Below are positions 1-10,372 of a stretch of DNA of 35,819 nucleotides, in pieces (position 1 is the stretch's first letter; every line of letters starts with the position of its first letter). The notes beneath the pieces are model-generated. The model had not been told where the DNA came from. It made no database searches and saw nothing but the letters and a program-made list of their open reading frames with translations. The translations under genes were made by a program, and so were the position numbers. Origin of the DNA: Chromatiaceae bacterium (GTDB lineage: Bacteria > Pseudomonadota > Gammaproteobacteria > Chromatiales > Chromatiaceae); NCBI GenBank assembly GCA_022340805.1, contig JAJDNF010000050.1, forward strand, positions 1 to 35,819. The letters are read 5' to 3'.

Positions 1-270
1 GCCAAGAAGGCCGCAGCCAAGAAGGCCGCAGCCAAGAAGGCCGTGGCCAAGAAGACCGCAGCCAAGAAGGCTGTGGCCAAGAAGGCTGTGGCCAAGAAGG
101 CCGTGGCCAAGAAGACTGTGGCCAAGAAGGCCGTGGCCAAGAAGACCGCAGCCAAGAAGGCCGTGGCCAAGAAGACTGTGGCCAAGAAGACCGCAGCCAA
201 GAAGGCCGTGGCCAAGAAGACCGCGGCCAAGAAGGCCGTGGCCAAGAAGACCGCAGCCAACAAGACCCCG
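1..270 (+). repeat. 15-bp tandem repeat, 18 units, coding AKK[AT][AV]
   Basis: From base 1 to 270 the sequence is 18 consecutive 15-bp units of the form GCCAAGAAGRCCGYR. Variation is nearly confined to two places: A/G at the fourth codon (Ala or Thr) and GTG/GCA/GCG at the fifth (Val or Ala). A few units have a silent C-to-T change, and the last unit is degenerate. The array continues off the left edge, so the true copy number is unknown. Near-identical in-frame units of this kind can expand or contract by slippage or recombination without breaking the frame. Confidence 0.95.
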
Positions 271-303
271 GCGAAGGCCAAGAAGAAGGCCGCGCGGCGC
301 TAA
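1..303 (+). CDS. Histone H1-like Lys/Ala-repeat DNA-binding protein (3' end, partial)
   Basis: The reading frame is open from the first base of the window and ends at TAA 301-303, so the N-terminus lies outside. The visible 100 residues are almost entirely a pentapeptide repeat of the type AKK[AT][AV], ending in an Ala/Lys/Arg tail. No other domain is visible. Such strongly basic, Ala/Pro/Lys-rich tails are known from bacterial histone H1-like proteins (the AlgP C-terminus of Pseudomonas, HctB-like proteins). They bind DNA non-specifically through lysine charge and may help compact the nucleoid or modulate transcription. A GTG at 43 could be read as a start, but it is only one of several valine codons in the repeat and has no ribosome binding site, so I treat the gene as truncated by the window edge. 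DNA binding is inferred from composition only. Confidence 0.75.
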   Translation, partial: AKKAAAKKAAAKKAVAKKTAAKKAVAKKAVAKKAVAKKTVAKKAVAKKTAAKKAVAKKTVAKKTAAKKAVAKKTAAKKAVAKKTAANKTPAKAKKKAARR

Positions 304-331
304 TCGGCCGCCACACCGGTTCGGGTCCGCG

Positions 332-362
332 AAGCAGGGTGCCGTGGCCCCCTGCTTTCTTT
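332..362. terminator. Rho-independent terminator between convergent genes
   Basis: An 8-bp perfect stem, AAGCAGGG (332-339) with CCCTGCTT (350-357), encloses a 10-base loop and is followed by TCTTT. It sits 28 bases after the stop of the histone-like gene and right at the end of the convergent 74-aa gene. It fits termination of the plus-strand transcript best; the minus strand has only the short AA-rich flank for its tail. Confidence 0.7.
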
Positions 363-585
363 AATCGAGCGACGGCCCCAGCTGGAAATCGACAGGTTCG
401 AAGCCGCGGTCCTCGAGCATCGCGAGCACGTCCTCCCAGGTGCAGTCCGGATCCTGCTCTTCGACCTGCGCGATCAGGCCGGTGACATGGCGGAACACCT
501 CCTGGTCCTGGTAATCGGGTGGAATCCGCACCAGGCGGATCTTCGACTTGTCTGCAGCGGGCAGGATCATCAGCTTGCTGTTCAT
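361..585 (-). CDS. Small acidic hypothetical protein (74 aa)
   Basis: I do not recognise this family. The 74-residue product is acidic, has no signal peptide, membrane segment or cysteine, and reads as a small cytoplasmic alpha/beta protein: a positively charged start (K4, K13, R17, R20), then a Glu/Asp-rich middle and a C-terminal segment ending in GPSLD. The start ATG (583-585) has a GGAG ribosome binding site nine bases upstream, which supports a real gene. It lies 49 bases after gloA on the same strand and is the last gene of the long minus-strand run, ending at the hairpin terminator. Function is unknown. Confidence 0.6.
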   Translation of the reverse strand: MNSKLMILPAADKSKIRLVRIPPDYQDQEVFRHVTGLIAQVEEQDPDCTWEDVLAMLEDRGFEPVDFQLGPSLD

Positions 586-634
586 GGTTACTCCGCTCGC
601 GATTCCGGGTCCGGTCCGGGATGCGTGGTGTGTT

Positions 635-1024
635 TCAATGCGGCTTGCGGCCGATCAGCTCGATCGGGTAGCCGTCCGGGTCCTCGACGAAAGCGATGAT
701 GGTGGTGCCGGCATTCATCGGGCCGGCCTCACGCAGGATCTTGCCGCCGCGCTCCCTGATCGCATCGGTCGCCTGGTAGACGTCGTCGACCTCGATCGCA
801 ATGTGGCCATAACCGCTGCCCAGGTCATACCGCTCGACGCCCCAGTTGTAGGTCAGTTCGATCACGGTGTTGTCGGACTCGTCTCCATAACCGAGGAAGG
901 CGAGCGTGAACTTGCCGTCCGGGTAGTCCTTCTGGCGCAGCAGGCGCATGCCGAGCACCGCGGTGTAGAAGTCGATTGAACGGTCCAGATTGCCGGTTCG
1001 CAACATGGTGTGCAGGATACGCAT
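635..1024 (-). CDS. gloA: Lactoylglutathione lyase (glyoxalase I)
   Basis: Converts the hemithioacetal of methylglyoxal and glutathione to S-lactoylglutathione, the first step of methylglyoxal detoxification in the cytoplasm. The 129-aa product is a single-domain glyoxalase/VOC protein. The four metal ligands of the E. coli type enzyme are at the expected positions: His5, Glu56, His74 and Glu122. The start at 1024 is fixed by a GGAGGT ribosome binding site six bases upstream and by the family N-terminus (MRILHTMLR); a longer in-frame extension to 1075 overlaps the end of pmbA and is unlikely. It is 47 bases downstream of pmbA and is probably the penultimate gene of the tldD-pmbA transcript. 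Its length and ligand set suggest the Ni2+-dependent short class. Confidence 0.95.
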   Translation of the reverse strand: MRILHTMLRTGNLDRSIDFYTAVLGMRLLRQKDYPDGKFTLAFLGYGDESDNTVIELTYNWGVERYDLGSGYGHIAIEVDDVYQATDAIRERGGKILREAGPMNAGTTIIAFVEDPDGYPIELIGRKPH

Positions 1025-1071
1025 CGATACCTCCAGGGGCTTCGGTCGGGGTTGTGGTCCGGCGCCGCCGC

Positions 1072-2403
1072 TCAATCGCCACCGACCGTCATCCTCTCGA
1101 ACAGCCAGGAGCCGGTCCTGATGCTGCCCGGGATGTCGCTGTCGGTGCCGACTGCGACCAGCTGCCGATACATGTCGGCAAGGTTGCCGGCCACGGTGAT
1201 CTCTTCGATCGGGTAGCGGATCTCCCCACCCTCGACCCAGAAGCCCGCGGCGCCGCGCGAGTAGTCGCCAGTGACCATGTTGGTGCCCTGGCCCATCAGT
1301 TCGGTTACCAGCACGCCCCGGCCCATCGTGCGCAGCAGCTCCTCGAACGACTGGCCGCTGCTGCCGATGCTGGCGTTGCGCACACCGCCCGCGCTGGCGG
1401 TGCTCTGCATGCCGAGCTTGCGCGCCGCGTAGCTATCGAGCAGGTAGCCCTGCAGAACGCCGCCGCTGACCAGCTCGCGATAGCGTGTTGCCACGCCCTC
1501 GTTGTCGAACGGGGCGCTGGCCTGCCCGCGTGGGCGCAGCGGGTCCTCGCTGATGGTCACCCAGTCCGGAAAAATCTGTGCCCCCACCTGGTCGAGCAGG
1601 AAGGTCGATTTGCGGTACACCGCGTGGCCGCGGATCGCCCCGAACAGGCTGCGCAGCAGGCTCGGTGCGATGTCGGCACGGAACAGCACCGGACACTCGC
1701 GGGTGCCGAACCTGCGCCCGTTTAGCCGGGCGAGCGTGCGCTCCGCGGCCGTGCGGCCGATCGACGCCGGGTCGGCCAGCTCGCCCGGCAGGCGGCCGCT
1801 GTCGTACCAGTAGTCGCGCTGCATGTCCTCGCCGTCCTGGGCGATCACCGCACAGCTCAGGCTGTGGCGCGTGGTCGGATAGCCACCGACGAAGCCATGG
1901 CTGTTGCCGTAGATGAAGCTGGAGCGCTGGGTATACAGGGTCGCACCCTCGGAGTTGCTGATGCGTGGGTCGAAGTTGCGCGCGGCGTCTTCGCATGCCA
2001 GCGCGATCGATGCGGCCTCGTCGACACCCAGTTCCCAGGGGTGATAGAGATCCAGGTCGGGCACGTCGCGCGCCATCAGTTCGGCATCGGCCAGCCCGGC
2101 TGCCGGGTCTTCCGAGGTGTATCTGGCGATGCGGCATGCGGCCGCGACGCTCTCGCGGATAGCCTCGGGGCGCAGGTCGGTGGTGTTGGCCGAACCCTTG
2201 CGATGGCCGAAATAGACCGTGATGCCAAGGCCGTTGTCGCTGGTGTGTTCGATGGTCTCGGTCTCGCCGAGGCGCACGGTCACCGACAGGCCGGTCTGCG
2301 CAGAGACCCCTGCCTCGGCCGCGTCGGCGCCCTGGCGGCGGGCCTCGAGCAGCAGGTCTTCGACCACCTGCTCGAGCCTTGTAATCTGTTCTGCTTGCTT
2401 CAT
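1072..2403 (-). CDS. pmbA: Metalloprotease subunit PmbA/TldE
   Basis: Partner subunit of TldD in the TldD/TldE protease, which processes modified peptides such as microcin B17 and helps degrade unfolded peptides; in E. coli it also affects CcdA stability. The product is 443 aa, close to the usual 450. Like other TldE proteins it lacks the HExxxH zinc motif carried by TldD. It ends with the typical Trp-rich and Gly-rich C-terminal segment ([20 protein letters not shown]). The start chosen is ATG 2401-2403; the reading frame continues upstream only as a shadow of tldD. It lies 14 bases after tldD, so the two subunits are almost certainly co-transcribed and made together. In E. coli the two genes are at separate loci. 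Confidence 0.95.
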   Translation of the reverse strand: MKQAEQITRLEQVVEDLLLEARRQGADAAEAGVSAQTGLSVTVRLGETETIEHTSDNGLGITVYFGHRKGSANTTDLRPEAIRESVAAACRIARYTSEDPAAGLADAELMARDVPDLDLYHPWELGVDEAASIALACEDAARNFDPRISNSEGATLYTQRSSFIYGNSHGFVGGYPTTRHSLSCAVIAQDGEDMQRDYWYDSGRLPGELADPASIGRTAAERTLARLNGRRFGTRECPVLFRADIAPSLLRSLFGAIRGHAVYRKSTFLLDQVGAQIFPDWVTISEDPLRPRGQASAPFDNEGVATRYRELVSGGVLQGYLLDSYAARKLGMQSTASAGGVRNASIGSSGQSFEELLRTMGRGVLVTELMGQGTNMVTGDYSRGAAGFWVEGGEIRYPIEEITVAGNLADMYRQLVAVGTDSDIPGSIRTGSWLFERMTVGGD

Positions 2404-2417
2404 GCGTTGTCGGTGCT

Positions 2418-3860
<1,443 letters not shown>

Positions 3861-3897
3861 GGAAGCGTACTCCTGTACCGGGCAACCGGTCCCGCGG

Positions 3898-4728
3898 TCA
3901 GCGGCAATGCAAACGGCGGTGATCCAGGCAGGGGAAGTTGCGCCGCGTGGTGTGTTGGAAGTCGGGATCGATCTCGGCAAGCACGCAGCCATTGCCGCGC
4001 TCGCGCAGCGCGAGCTTGGTGCCCCAGGGATCGACGATCATGCTGTGCCCATGGGTCTCGCGGCTGGCGACGTGAAAACCGCCCTGCGCAGCCGCCATCA
4101 CGTAACAGAGGTTCTCGATCGCGCGTGCCCTCACCAGGGTCTCCCAGTGGGCGCGTCCGGTTATCGCGGTGAAGGCCGCGGGCAGCGCGATGACCTCCAC
4201 GCCGCGGTCGACCATCGCCCGATACAGTTCGGGGAAGCGCAAATCGTAACACACCGAGATGCCGAGTCGGCCGACCGGACTGTCGATCACCACGACCTGG
4301 CTGCCGGGCTCGATGCTCTCGGATTCGACGAACTGCTCGTCGCTCTCCACCAGGTTCACGTCGAACAGATGTTGCTTGTCGTAGCGGGCCACCTGGCGCC
4401 CGCGTTCGTCGTACACGGTGCAGGCGGCGCGCCACTTGGCGGCATGCTCGGCCTCGAGCGGGATGGTGCCGCCGACGACCCAGATGCCCAGGCGGCTCGC
4501 GAGCTGCGACAGAAAGGACTGCAGCGGGCCGTCGCCAGCCGACTCGCGCAGCGCGTTTGCATCCCTGCAGCTGCGACCCATGAAGGCAAAATTCTCCGGC
4601 AGCACGATCAGCTCGGCGCCCTGCTTCGCCGCGGCCTCGGCCAGGCGCCGGGTCTCGAGCAGATTTGCACTGACGTTGCTGCCGGAGGCCATCTGGATGG
4701 CGGCAACTTTCTTCTTCGGATTACTCAT
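3898..4728 (-). CDS. Carbon-nitrogen hydrolase, Nit1/deaminated glutathione amidase type
   Basis: Member of the nitrilase superfamily. The catalytic triad is visible: Glu45 (PENF), Lys118 (DKQHLFDV) and Cys160 ([12 protein letters not shown]). The DLRFPELYR segment and the DKQHLFDV motif are typical of the NitFhit/Nit1 branch, whose members hydrolyse deaminated glutathione made by side reactions of transaminases. The exact substrate is inferred from the family. The product is 276 aa and cytoplasmic. I chose ATG 4728; an in-frame TTG at 4752 adds eight residues, and neither has a strong ribosome binding site. It sits between yhdP (110 bases upstream) and tldD. Gene order amidase-tldD-pmbA-gloA places two glutathione-related enzymes around the protease pair. 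Confidence 0.88.
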   Translation of the reverse strand: MSNPKKKVAAIQMASGSNVSANLLETRRLAEAAAKQGAELIVLPENFAFMGRSCRDANALRESAGDGPLQSFLSQLASRLGIWVVGGTIPLEAEHAAKWRAACTVYDERGRQVARYDKQHLFDVNLVESDEQFVESESIEPGSQVVVIDSPVGRLGISVCYDLRFPELYRAMVDRGVEVIALPAAFTAITGRAHWETLVRARAIENLCYVMAAAQGGFHVASRETHGHSMIVDPWGTKLALRERGNGCVLAEIDPDFQHTTRRNFPCLDHRRLHCR

Positions 4729-4837
4729 GTCGTGTAAGGAGCACTCAACCAAGGCCCAACTCTAATGCCTGCGGTGTAACCGGGGCAAAGGGTTATTGCA
4801 CGGCAAAAAAAGCGGGAACCTCGGGTCGCCTGCCGGT

Positions 4838-7800
4838 TCATTCCTTGGACCCTGGAACCTTGTTCGCCTGTGGTTCGCCCTGTCTGAAGATGTTGAGCAG
4901 TCTGCGCAATGGCCCGGATTTGTCGGCCGCCTGCCGGTCCTGTGTGTCGTCTGCGGCTGTCGGGCCCGGTTCGGCCGGCGGCGCGGTCGGGTCGGGGTGA
5001 GTTTCCTCCTGCTGCGCCGGTGGTGGGGGTTGAGACGCAGCCGTTTGCTCCGCTGCGGGCGACTCGCTGGCCTGCCTGTCGTTGCGCTGGAACTGCTGGA
5101 TGATCTTCGACAGGGTCCCGCCGGTCCCCAGCTGTTTGATTTCCGGGTCGGCCCATGGCCCGCTCAGGCTGTACTCGAAGCGGTTGAGTTTTTCGACCTG
5201 CTTGGTCATCACCTTTTGCGCGATCAGCACCGCGATCCCGGCGACCGGGCCGCCGGCCAGCGTACCGGCGATCGGCAGGGTTGCGTCTATGTTCGGGGTT
5301 ACCGTGACCTTCTGCTCCAGCGTCTCGGCACGCAGGTCTGCCGAGCCCTTGACCTCGATACGGCCGGTGGGCCCGAGTACCGTCAGGTCTTCGGTGCTCG
5401 CCCGGCCGCCGCCAAAGCTGAAGGCCCCCTTGATGCTGTCGAAGCTATAGCCTTTCTTGTAAAAGTCGCTGAAGTCCAGGCGCAGCCGGCGGGTCAGCGC
5501 GTTCAGGTTGAGCAGGCCGACCACGCGGGTAACGCCTGGATCCAGTTCCAGCAGCCGCCCGGCGCCGAGGTCCAGCTCGACCTTGCCGAGCAGCGTGGTG
5601 CGGTGAAACTGTGCCGGGCTGCCGGGCCACTGCAGTTGGAATTGCAGCTTTCCGGGGGCCTCCTCGACCTGGCGTGAATATCCCAGACCGACCAGCAGGT
5701 CGCCGAGCCCCTTGCTCTCGGCCTGGCCCTGCAGGTCGGTACGGAAGCCCGCGCCATCGCGTGCCCAGTAGCCGTTCCCGGCAAGCTCCAGTTGCCCGTC
5801 GCTCAGCGACAGCTCGGTGATGCTCAGGCCTTGCGGCGCATGTTGGGCACGCAGACCCAGCTGGCCAAGACGCGCCTCGCCGATGCGCAGGTCGGCGACC
5901 TTGATGGCGAGGTCCGGAAACTCTGCGGGATCCGGGCCGCTGCGCGGGTCGGGCGTTGTCGACGCGTGCTCGTCGCGATCGGCGTCTGGCAACGCCAGGT
6001 ACAGGCGCTCAAGGTCGATCTGCAGCGGCGCGCTGGTCAGCTTCTGCGCAGCGCTGAAGCGCCCGGAGAGATCGGCGGCGGCGATGCTGCCCCGCCAGAG
6101 CCCGCCGTTGCGGCTCGCTTTGAGCTGCAGCTGTTCGATCCTGTGGCCGTAGGCCAGCACCTCGGCAATCTGCAGGTCGAGGTGCAGCGGCGATGCAGCA
6201 GCGCCGCCGGCTGGCAGTGTCGCAAGGACGTCGCTCCACGCGGCCAGGTCGAGTTCCTGCAGCGATCCGCCCACGCGGATGCCGGGTTCCGCGCGCAGTT
6301 TCGCCGGACCGCCGAGAGAGACATCTACCCGCGCCCCGTCGCCACTGAATTGCGCCGCGAGCTGGTCTGCATAATTCAGGCTGCCGGCAGTTGCATGGCC
6401 GCCCAGCGGCAGCCGGACGGTCAGCTGGCGCGCCGCTTCGGAGGGCTTGGCAAACGGCGGTGGCAGGTCGATCGCGATGCCCTTCAGGTCGCTGTCGACG
6501 CTGAGTACGATCGGGCTGTCCTTTGGCGCGCGTGCCGGCGGGACGTCCAGATCGACCGCGAAAACCGCCTTCCCCTGCGCAAACTGCAGCGGCAGTGCCG
6601 GGACCTGGCGCGCCATGTCGGTGATAGCGAGCCGTGCACGTGCCCGCACCCGGGTCGCACCGCTGGCCAGCGGTTGCACGTCGAGCACGAGCGGTGCGCC
6701 CAGCGCGCGGGCCGTGATGCCCTCGGCGCTGAGGCCATCGAGCGTGAAGTTCAGCTGGCCCTTGATGTCGGCCATGTCGAAATCCCATGCCGGCAGCGAA
6801 AGCGTTGCATCGGCAAGACGCAGTGCGCCGTTCAGTGACTGCGTGCCATGGCCGGCCAGCGGCAGGCTGAAATCCAGGGTCAGTTCGCTCCGCCCCTCGC
6901 CGCGCAGGGTCTCGGCGAAGCGACCGAAGCGTTCGCGCAGCGCGGGCTCGCCCAGCACACGCAGATTGTCATTGAGCGGGCCCACGACCCGGCCGCGGAT
7001 GTCGATCCCGCTCCCTGGACGCAGGCTATCGATGTGGGCGCTGGTCTCGACCAGCTGGCTGTCGAGGATCCGCCCGGCATGCGCATCGATCTCCAGCTGA
7101 TTGCCGTGGAACCTGACGTGGGCGCCGAGGCCCTCGATCGGTGGCCAGCCCTCGAGGTAGTCGAGCGACAGCTCGCTGGTATCGAACACCACCTGGAAGG
7201 TGCCGTCGCGGCTGTTTTCGAACGGGAAGTCGCTGAGCGGCCCTCGCACCAGTGCCGCGCCCTGCGTGACGCGACCGGACTGGATGGCACGGTCGAGCCA
7301 CGCCACCAGTCCTGCGTTCATGATGCCGGTCGGGTAATAGCGCTTGGCGAAGGCGGCATCGCCGTCCCTGAAGTCGGTCTGCAGGTCGAGGAACGGCGAC
7401 TGGCCCGGGACATAACTGAAGTCGAGCCGGGTGCGCGTCGTGATATGCGGGCTAACGGCGAGCAATTCCTCGCTGTGCACCTGCCAGCCGGTATCACTTT
7501 TGACGACGTCGACGCGCCCACGCAGTCTCTGCAATTCCAGCGGATCGCGGAACAGCGTGGCGAACCGCAGCGCGGCGTCGCGGCTGTTCAGACGAACCAG
7601 CAGGTGATCCTGCTGACCGTGTAATTCGCCGCTCACCTTGTCGATGCCGGGGAACCTGCCGAACGGCGCGCTGCCTAGATCGATGAAACGCGCCGTACCC
7701 CGCCAGTCGAACCTGTCGGGCGACAGGTCTGCCTGTAGCCGCAGGTCACGGATCTCGCCGTGTGGCGCGAGATGCTCCAGGGGTTCCTGCAGCGCAGGCC

Positions 7801-8860
7801 AGGGCATGCGCACCTGCAGGATATTTACCACGTCCTCGATACGCAGATAATCTGCCGCGGCGCTGATGCGGGTCCCGCCGTCTGCCTGCGGGGAGAGCGC
7901 CAGCGCCAGATCGCCGCCCGGCCATTGGTGGCCGTCCATCTCGAATTGCAGGCCCTTCAGCCCAAGGCGCAGCCCACCGGCCTCACGCCAGAGCGTGAAC
8001 CGGGCGCCGGCCTGTGCGACCTGAAGCGCGACCGAGCCTGGCGTCAGTGGCCGCAGGTCCAGATTGCGCAGTTGGAAGCGGCCCTGGGAACGCAACGGTG
8101 CAGCGTTCTGCCAATGGCTCCACGACTGCAGATCGAGGCCGAAGCCGTGCACCCCGTAGCCCGCCGGCAGATACGGCGCGAACAGCCGGGCGACATCCAG
8201 GTTGTCGATGCGCAGATAGGTATCGCCGCTCCACTCGGTGGTGGTCACGAAACCGTTCAACTTGGCGGCCAGTTCCACCGTCCCTGACACGTTGTGCAGG
8301 CTCGCGCGCAGATTCAGGCGTTCGCCCTCGCGTCGGAACGACGCCGCCACGTGATCGAACGGCACCGGCGGTGTGCCGGTCTTGCGATCGACCCAGACCA
8401 CCCGGGTATTCACCAGGCGCACGCGCTTGGGCAGCACCAGCGCCAGCGCTGCGCGGTCGGCAGCGTGCGCGGACGCGAGCGGGCCGACGCCGTCGAGGTG
8501 CAATTGGCCGCTGGGTTCGCGGACCAGGGTCAGTCGCATCCCGTCGATAGTGACCCGCAGCGCATCGCGCAGTGAGCCGAGCAACAGGTCCTGTGCGGCG
8601 AGGTCGACCGAGACCCGGTCGACCCGCAGCGGCCGGTCGGCCCCGCCGATCGTGACGTCATCAAACTCGAGCAGTGGTCGCAGTCCGTACCAGCGGCTGT
8701 GCAGTGCGCCGATCGTGACCGGGACGCCGAGCTGCATCGCCGCGGCTGCCGCGATCTGCTCACGGTAGTCGGCGATGAGCGGCGTGGCGGCGCGCACCAG
8801 GATGGCCAGCAGGCCCCACAGGATCACGATACCGGTCAGTAGCTTGTTGAGGGTACGCAA
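4838..8860 (-). CDS. yhdP: AsmA-like protein YhdP, envelope phospholipid transport
   Basis: Large inner-membrane-anchored AsmA-like protein. In E. coli YhdP, TamB and YdbH together carry phospholipids from the inner to the outer membrane. The 1340-aa product has one N-terminal membrane helix (about residues 5-30). It is followed by a long periplasmic repeat of beta-strand segments and a conserved C-terminal AsmA-like region (LGDLLVGLGY, RLLELDPGVTRVVGLLNL, LDFSDFYKKGYSFDSIKG). It is slightly longer than E. coli YhdP (1266 aa), and the excess includes a low-complexity Pro/Thr/Gln/Glu-rich tail over roughly the last 70 residues. The start is TTG 8858-8860. It is supported by an AGGGA ribosome binding site six bases upstream and by the need to keep the membrane helix. 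It lies 51 bases after rng, as in E. coli. Confidence 0.95.
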   Translation of the reverse strand: MRTLNKLLTGIVILWGLLAILVRAATPLIADYREQIAAAAAMQLGVPVTIGALHSRWYGLRPLLEFDDVTIGGADRPLRVDRVSVDLAAQDLLLGSLRDALRVTIDGMRLTLVREPSGQLHLDGVGPLASAHAADRAALALVLPKRVRLVNTRVVWVDRKTGTPPVPFDHVAASFRREGERLNLRASLHNVSGTVELAAKLNGFVTTTEWSGDTYLRIDNLDVARLFAPYLPAGYGVHGFGLDLQSWSHWQNAAPLRSQGRFQLRNLDLRPLTPGSVALQVAQAGARFTLWREAGGLRLGLKGLQFEMDGHQWPGGDLALALSPQADGGTRISAAADYLRIEDVVNILQVRMPWPALQEPLEHLAPHGEIRDLRLQADLSPDRFDWRGTARFIDLGSAPFGRFPGIDKVSGELHGQQDHLLVRLNSRDAALRFATLFRDPLELQRLRGRVDVVKSDTGWQVHSEELLAVSPHITTRTRLDFSYVPGQSPFLDLQTDFRDGDAAFAKRYYPTGIMNAGLVAWLDRAIQSGRVTQGAALVRGPLSDFPFENSRDGTFQVVFDTSELSLDYLEGWPPIEGLGAHVRFHGNQLEIDAHAGRILDSQLVETSAHIDSLRPGSGIDIRGRVVGPLNDNLRVLGEPALRERFGRFAETLRGEGRSELTLDFSLPLAGHGTQSLNGALRLADATLSLPAWDFDMADIKGQLNFTLDGLSAEGITARALGAPLVLDVQPLASGATRVRARARLAITDMARQVPALPLQFAQGKAVFAVDLDVPPARAPKDSPIVLSVDSDLKGIAIDLPPPFAKPSEAARQLTVRLPLGGHATAGSLNYADQLAAQFSGDGARVDVSLGGPAKLRAEPGIRVGGSLQELDLAAWSDVLATLPAGGAAASPLHLDLQIAEVLAYGHRIEQLQLKASRNGGLWRGSIAAADLSGRFSAAQKLTSAPLQIDLERLYLALPDADRDEHASTTPDPRSGPDPAEFPDLAIKVADLRIGEARLGQLGLRAQHAPQGLSITELSLSDGQLELAGNGYWARDGAGFRTDLQGQAESKGLGDLLVGLGYSRQVEEAPGKLQFQLQWPGSPAQFHRTTLLGKVELDLGAGRLLELDPGVTRVVGLLNLNALTRRLRLDFSDFYKKGYSFDSIKGAFSFGGGRASTEDLTVLGPTGRIEVKGSADLRAETLEQKVTVTPNIDATLPIAGTLAGGPVAGIAVLIAQKVMTKQVEKLNRFEYSLSGPWADPEIKQLGTGGTLSKIIQQFQRNDRQASESPAAEQTAASQPPPPAQQEETHPDPTAPPAEPGPTAADDTQDRQAADKSGPLRRLLNIFRQGEPQANKVPGSKE

Positions 8861-8866
8861 AGCGGT

Positions 8867-8871
8867 TCCCT
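8867..8871 (-). promoter_or_regulatory. Ribosome binding site that supports the TTG start of yhdP
   Basis: On the minus strand AGGGA lies six bases before TTG 8860. The next in-frame alternative (a GTG inside the membrane helix) would remove the positively charged N-terminus and part of the anchor, so this site decides the start. Confidence 0.6.
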
Positions 8872-8911
8872 GACGTGATCCGGAGGGCGTGGCCGGCGCC
8901 CGCGTCGGCGG

Positions 8912-10363
8912 CTAAATCAGCACCACGTCATATTGTTCCTGGTTGTACAAGGCCTCTGCCTGCAACTTGATCGGGCGGCCGATGAACTGTTCGAGTTCCG
9001 CCAGGTTCTGCGATTCCTCGTCGAGCAGGCGATCCACGACGTCCTGCGAGGCGAGCACCAGCAGCTGCTCGACATCGAACTGGCGCCATTCGCGCAGAAT
9101 GTCCCGAAAGATGTCGAAGCACACCGTCTCCGCCGTCTTCAGTGTGCCGCGGCCGCTGCAAGTGGGACAGCTCTGGCACAGCACATGTTCCAGGGATTCG
9201 CGTGTGCGCTTGCGTGTCATCTCGACCAGGCCGAGGGTCGAGACCTCCGAGATATGCGTCTTCGCGTGGTCGCGTGCCAGGCAGCGCTCCAATGCCCGCA
9301 TCACCTGGCGCTTGTGATCCTCCTCGGTCATATCGATGAAATCGATGATGATGATGCCGCCGAGGTTGCGCAGGCGCAGCTGCCGGCAGATCGCCTGGGC
9401 GGCCTCGAGGTTGGTCTTGAAGATGGTCTCCTCGAGATTGCGATGCCCGACGAAGGCGCCGGTGTTGACGTCGATCGTGGTCATCGCCTCGGTCTGATCA
9501 ATGACCAAGTGGCCGCCGGACTTGAGATCGACCTTGCGGTCGAGCGCCTTCTGGATCTCGTCCTCGACGCCGTACAGGTCGAATATCGGCCGTTCGCCGG
9601 GGTAGTACTCGATCGTGCAGCGCTGGTCAGGGATGTACTTGGCGGCGAACTGCTGGGCCTTTTCCCAGGTCGAGCGCGAGTCCACGCGTACCTTTTCGAC
9701 CTCCGGGTTGATCAGGTCGCGCAGCGCGCGCAGCGCCAGCGGCAGATCCTCGTGGACCAGCTGCCGGCCGGCCGCGGCCACCGCGCGCTCCCTGATCGAG
9801 TTCCACAGGCGTACCAGGAACCGCATGTCGCTGTTCAAGGCCTCCTCGGAGACGCCCTCGGCCGCGGTTCTGGCGATGAAGCCGGCGCTGACCTGACTGG
9901 CCTCGGCGAAACGGGTCAGTATGTCGCGCAGGCGGCTCCGCTCCGCCTCGTCCTCGATCTTCTGCGATACGCCGACATTGGCGACGTTGGGCATGAACAC
10001 CATGTAGCGCGACGGGATCGAGATGTTGGTTGTCAGGCGGGCGCCCTTGGTGCCGAGCGGGTCCTTCACGACCTGCACGATCACCTCGCCACCCTCGCGC
10101 ACCAGGTCGGTGATCTGGCCCGGCTTGTCCGCGGTCCCGGCCTGGATATCCGAGGCATGCAGAAACGCGGCCCGCTCCAGGCCGGCATCGACGAACGCGG
10201 CCTGCATGCCGGGCAGGACGCGGCAGACCTTGCCCTTGTAGATGTTGCCGACCAGCCCGCGCTTGGCGGTCCGCTCGATGATGATTTCCTGCACAACGCC
10301 GTTCTCGATTACCGCGACTCGGGTCTCAGGAGGGGTGACGTTGATCAGGATCTCTTCACTCAT
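8912..10363 (-). CDS. rng: Ribonuclease G
   Basis: Single-strand-specific endoribonuclease of the RNase E/G family. It matures the 5' end of 16S rRNA and takes part in mRNA decay. The 483-aa product matches E. coli RNase G (489) and lacks the long C-terminal scaffold of RNase E. Visible are the S1-like RNA-binding part near residues 38-120 (GNIYKGKVCRVLPGMQAAFVD), the catalytic acidic residues in TTIDVNTGAFVG and IIIIDFIDM, and the Zn-link cysteines in CQSCPTCSGRG. The ATG at 10363 has no clear ribosome binding site. It is nine bases after maf, so translation is probably coupled. The maf-rng-yhdP order is the same as in E. coli. Confidence 0.97.
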   Translation of the reverse strand: MSEEILINVTPPETRVAVIENGVVQEIIIERTAKRGLVGNIYKGKVCRVLPGMQAAFVDAGLERAAFLHASDIQAGTADKPGQITDLVREGGEVIVQVVKDPLGTKGARLTTNISIPSRYMVFMPNVANVGVSQKIEDEAERSRLRDILTRFAEASQVSAGFIARTAAEGVSEEALNSDMRFLVRLWNSIRERAVAAAGRQLVHEDLPLALRALRDLINPEVEKVRVDSRSTWEKAQQFAAKYIPDQRCTIEYYPGERPIFDLYGVEDEIQKALDRKVDLKSGGHLVIDQTEAMTTIDVNTGAFVGHRNLEETIFKTNLEAAQAICRQLRLRNLGGIIIIDFIDMTEEDHKRQVMRALERCLARDHAKTHISEVSTLGLVEMTRKRTRESLEHVLCQSCPTCSGRGTLKTAETVCFDIFRDILREWRQFDVEQLLVLASQDVVDRLLDEESQNLAELEQFIGRPIKLQAEALYNQEQYDVVLI

Positions 10364-10372
10364 GTAACGATT

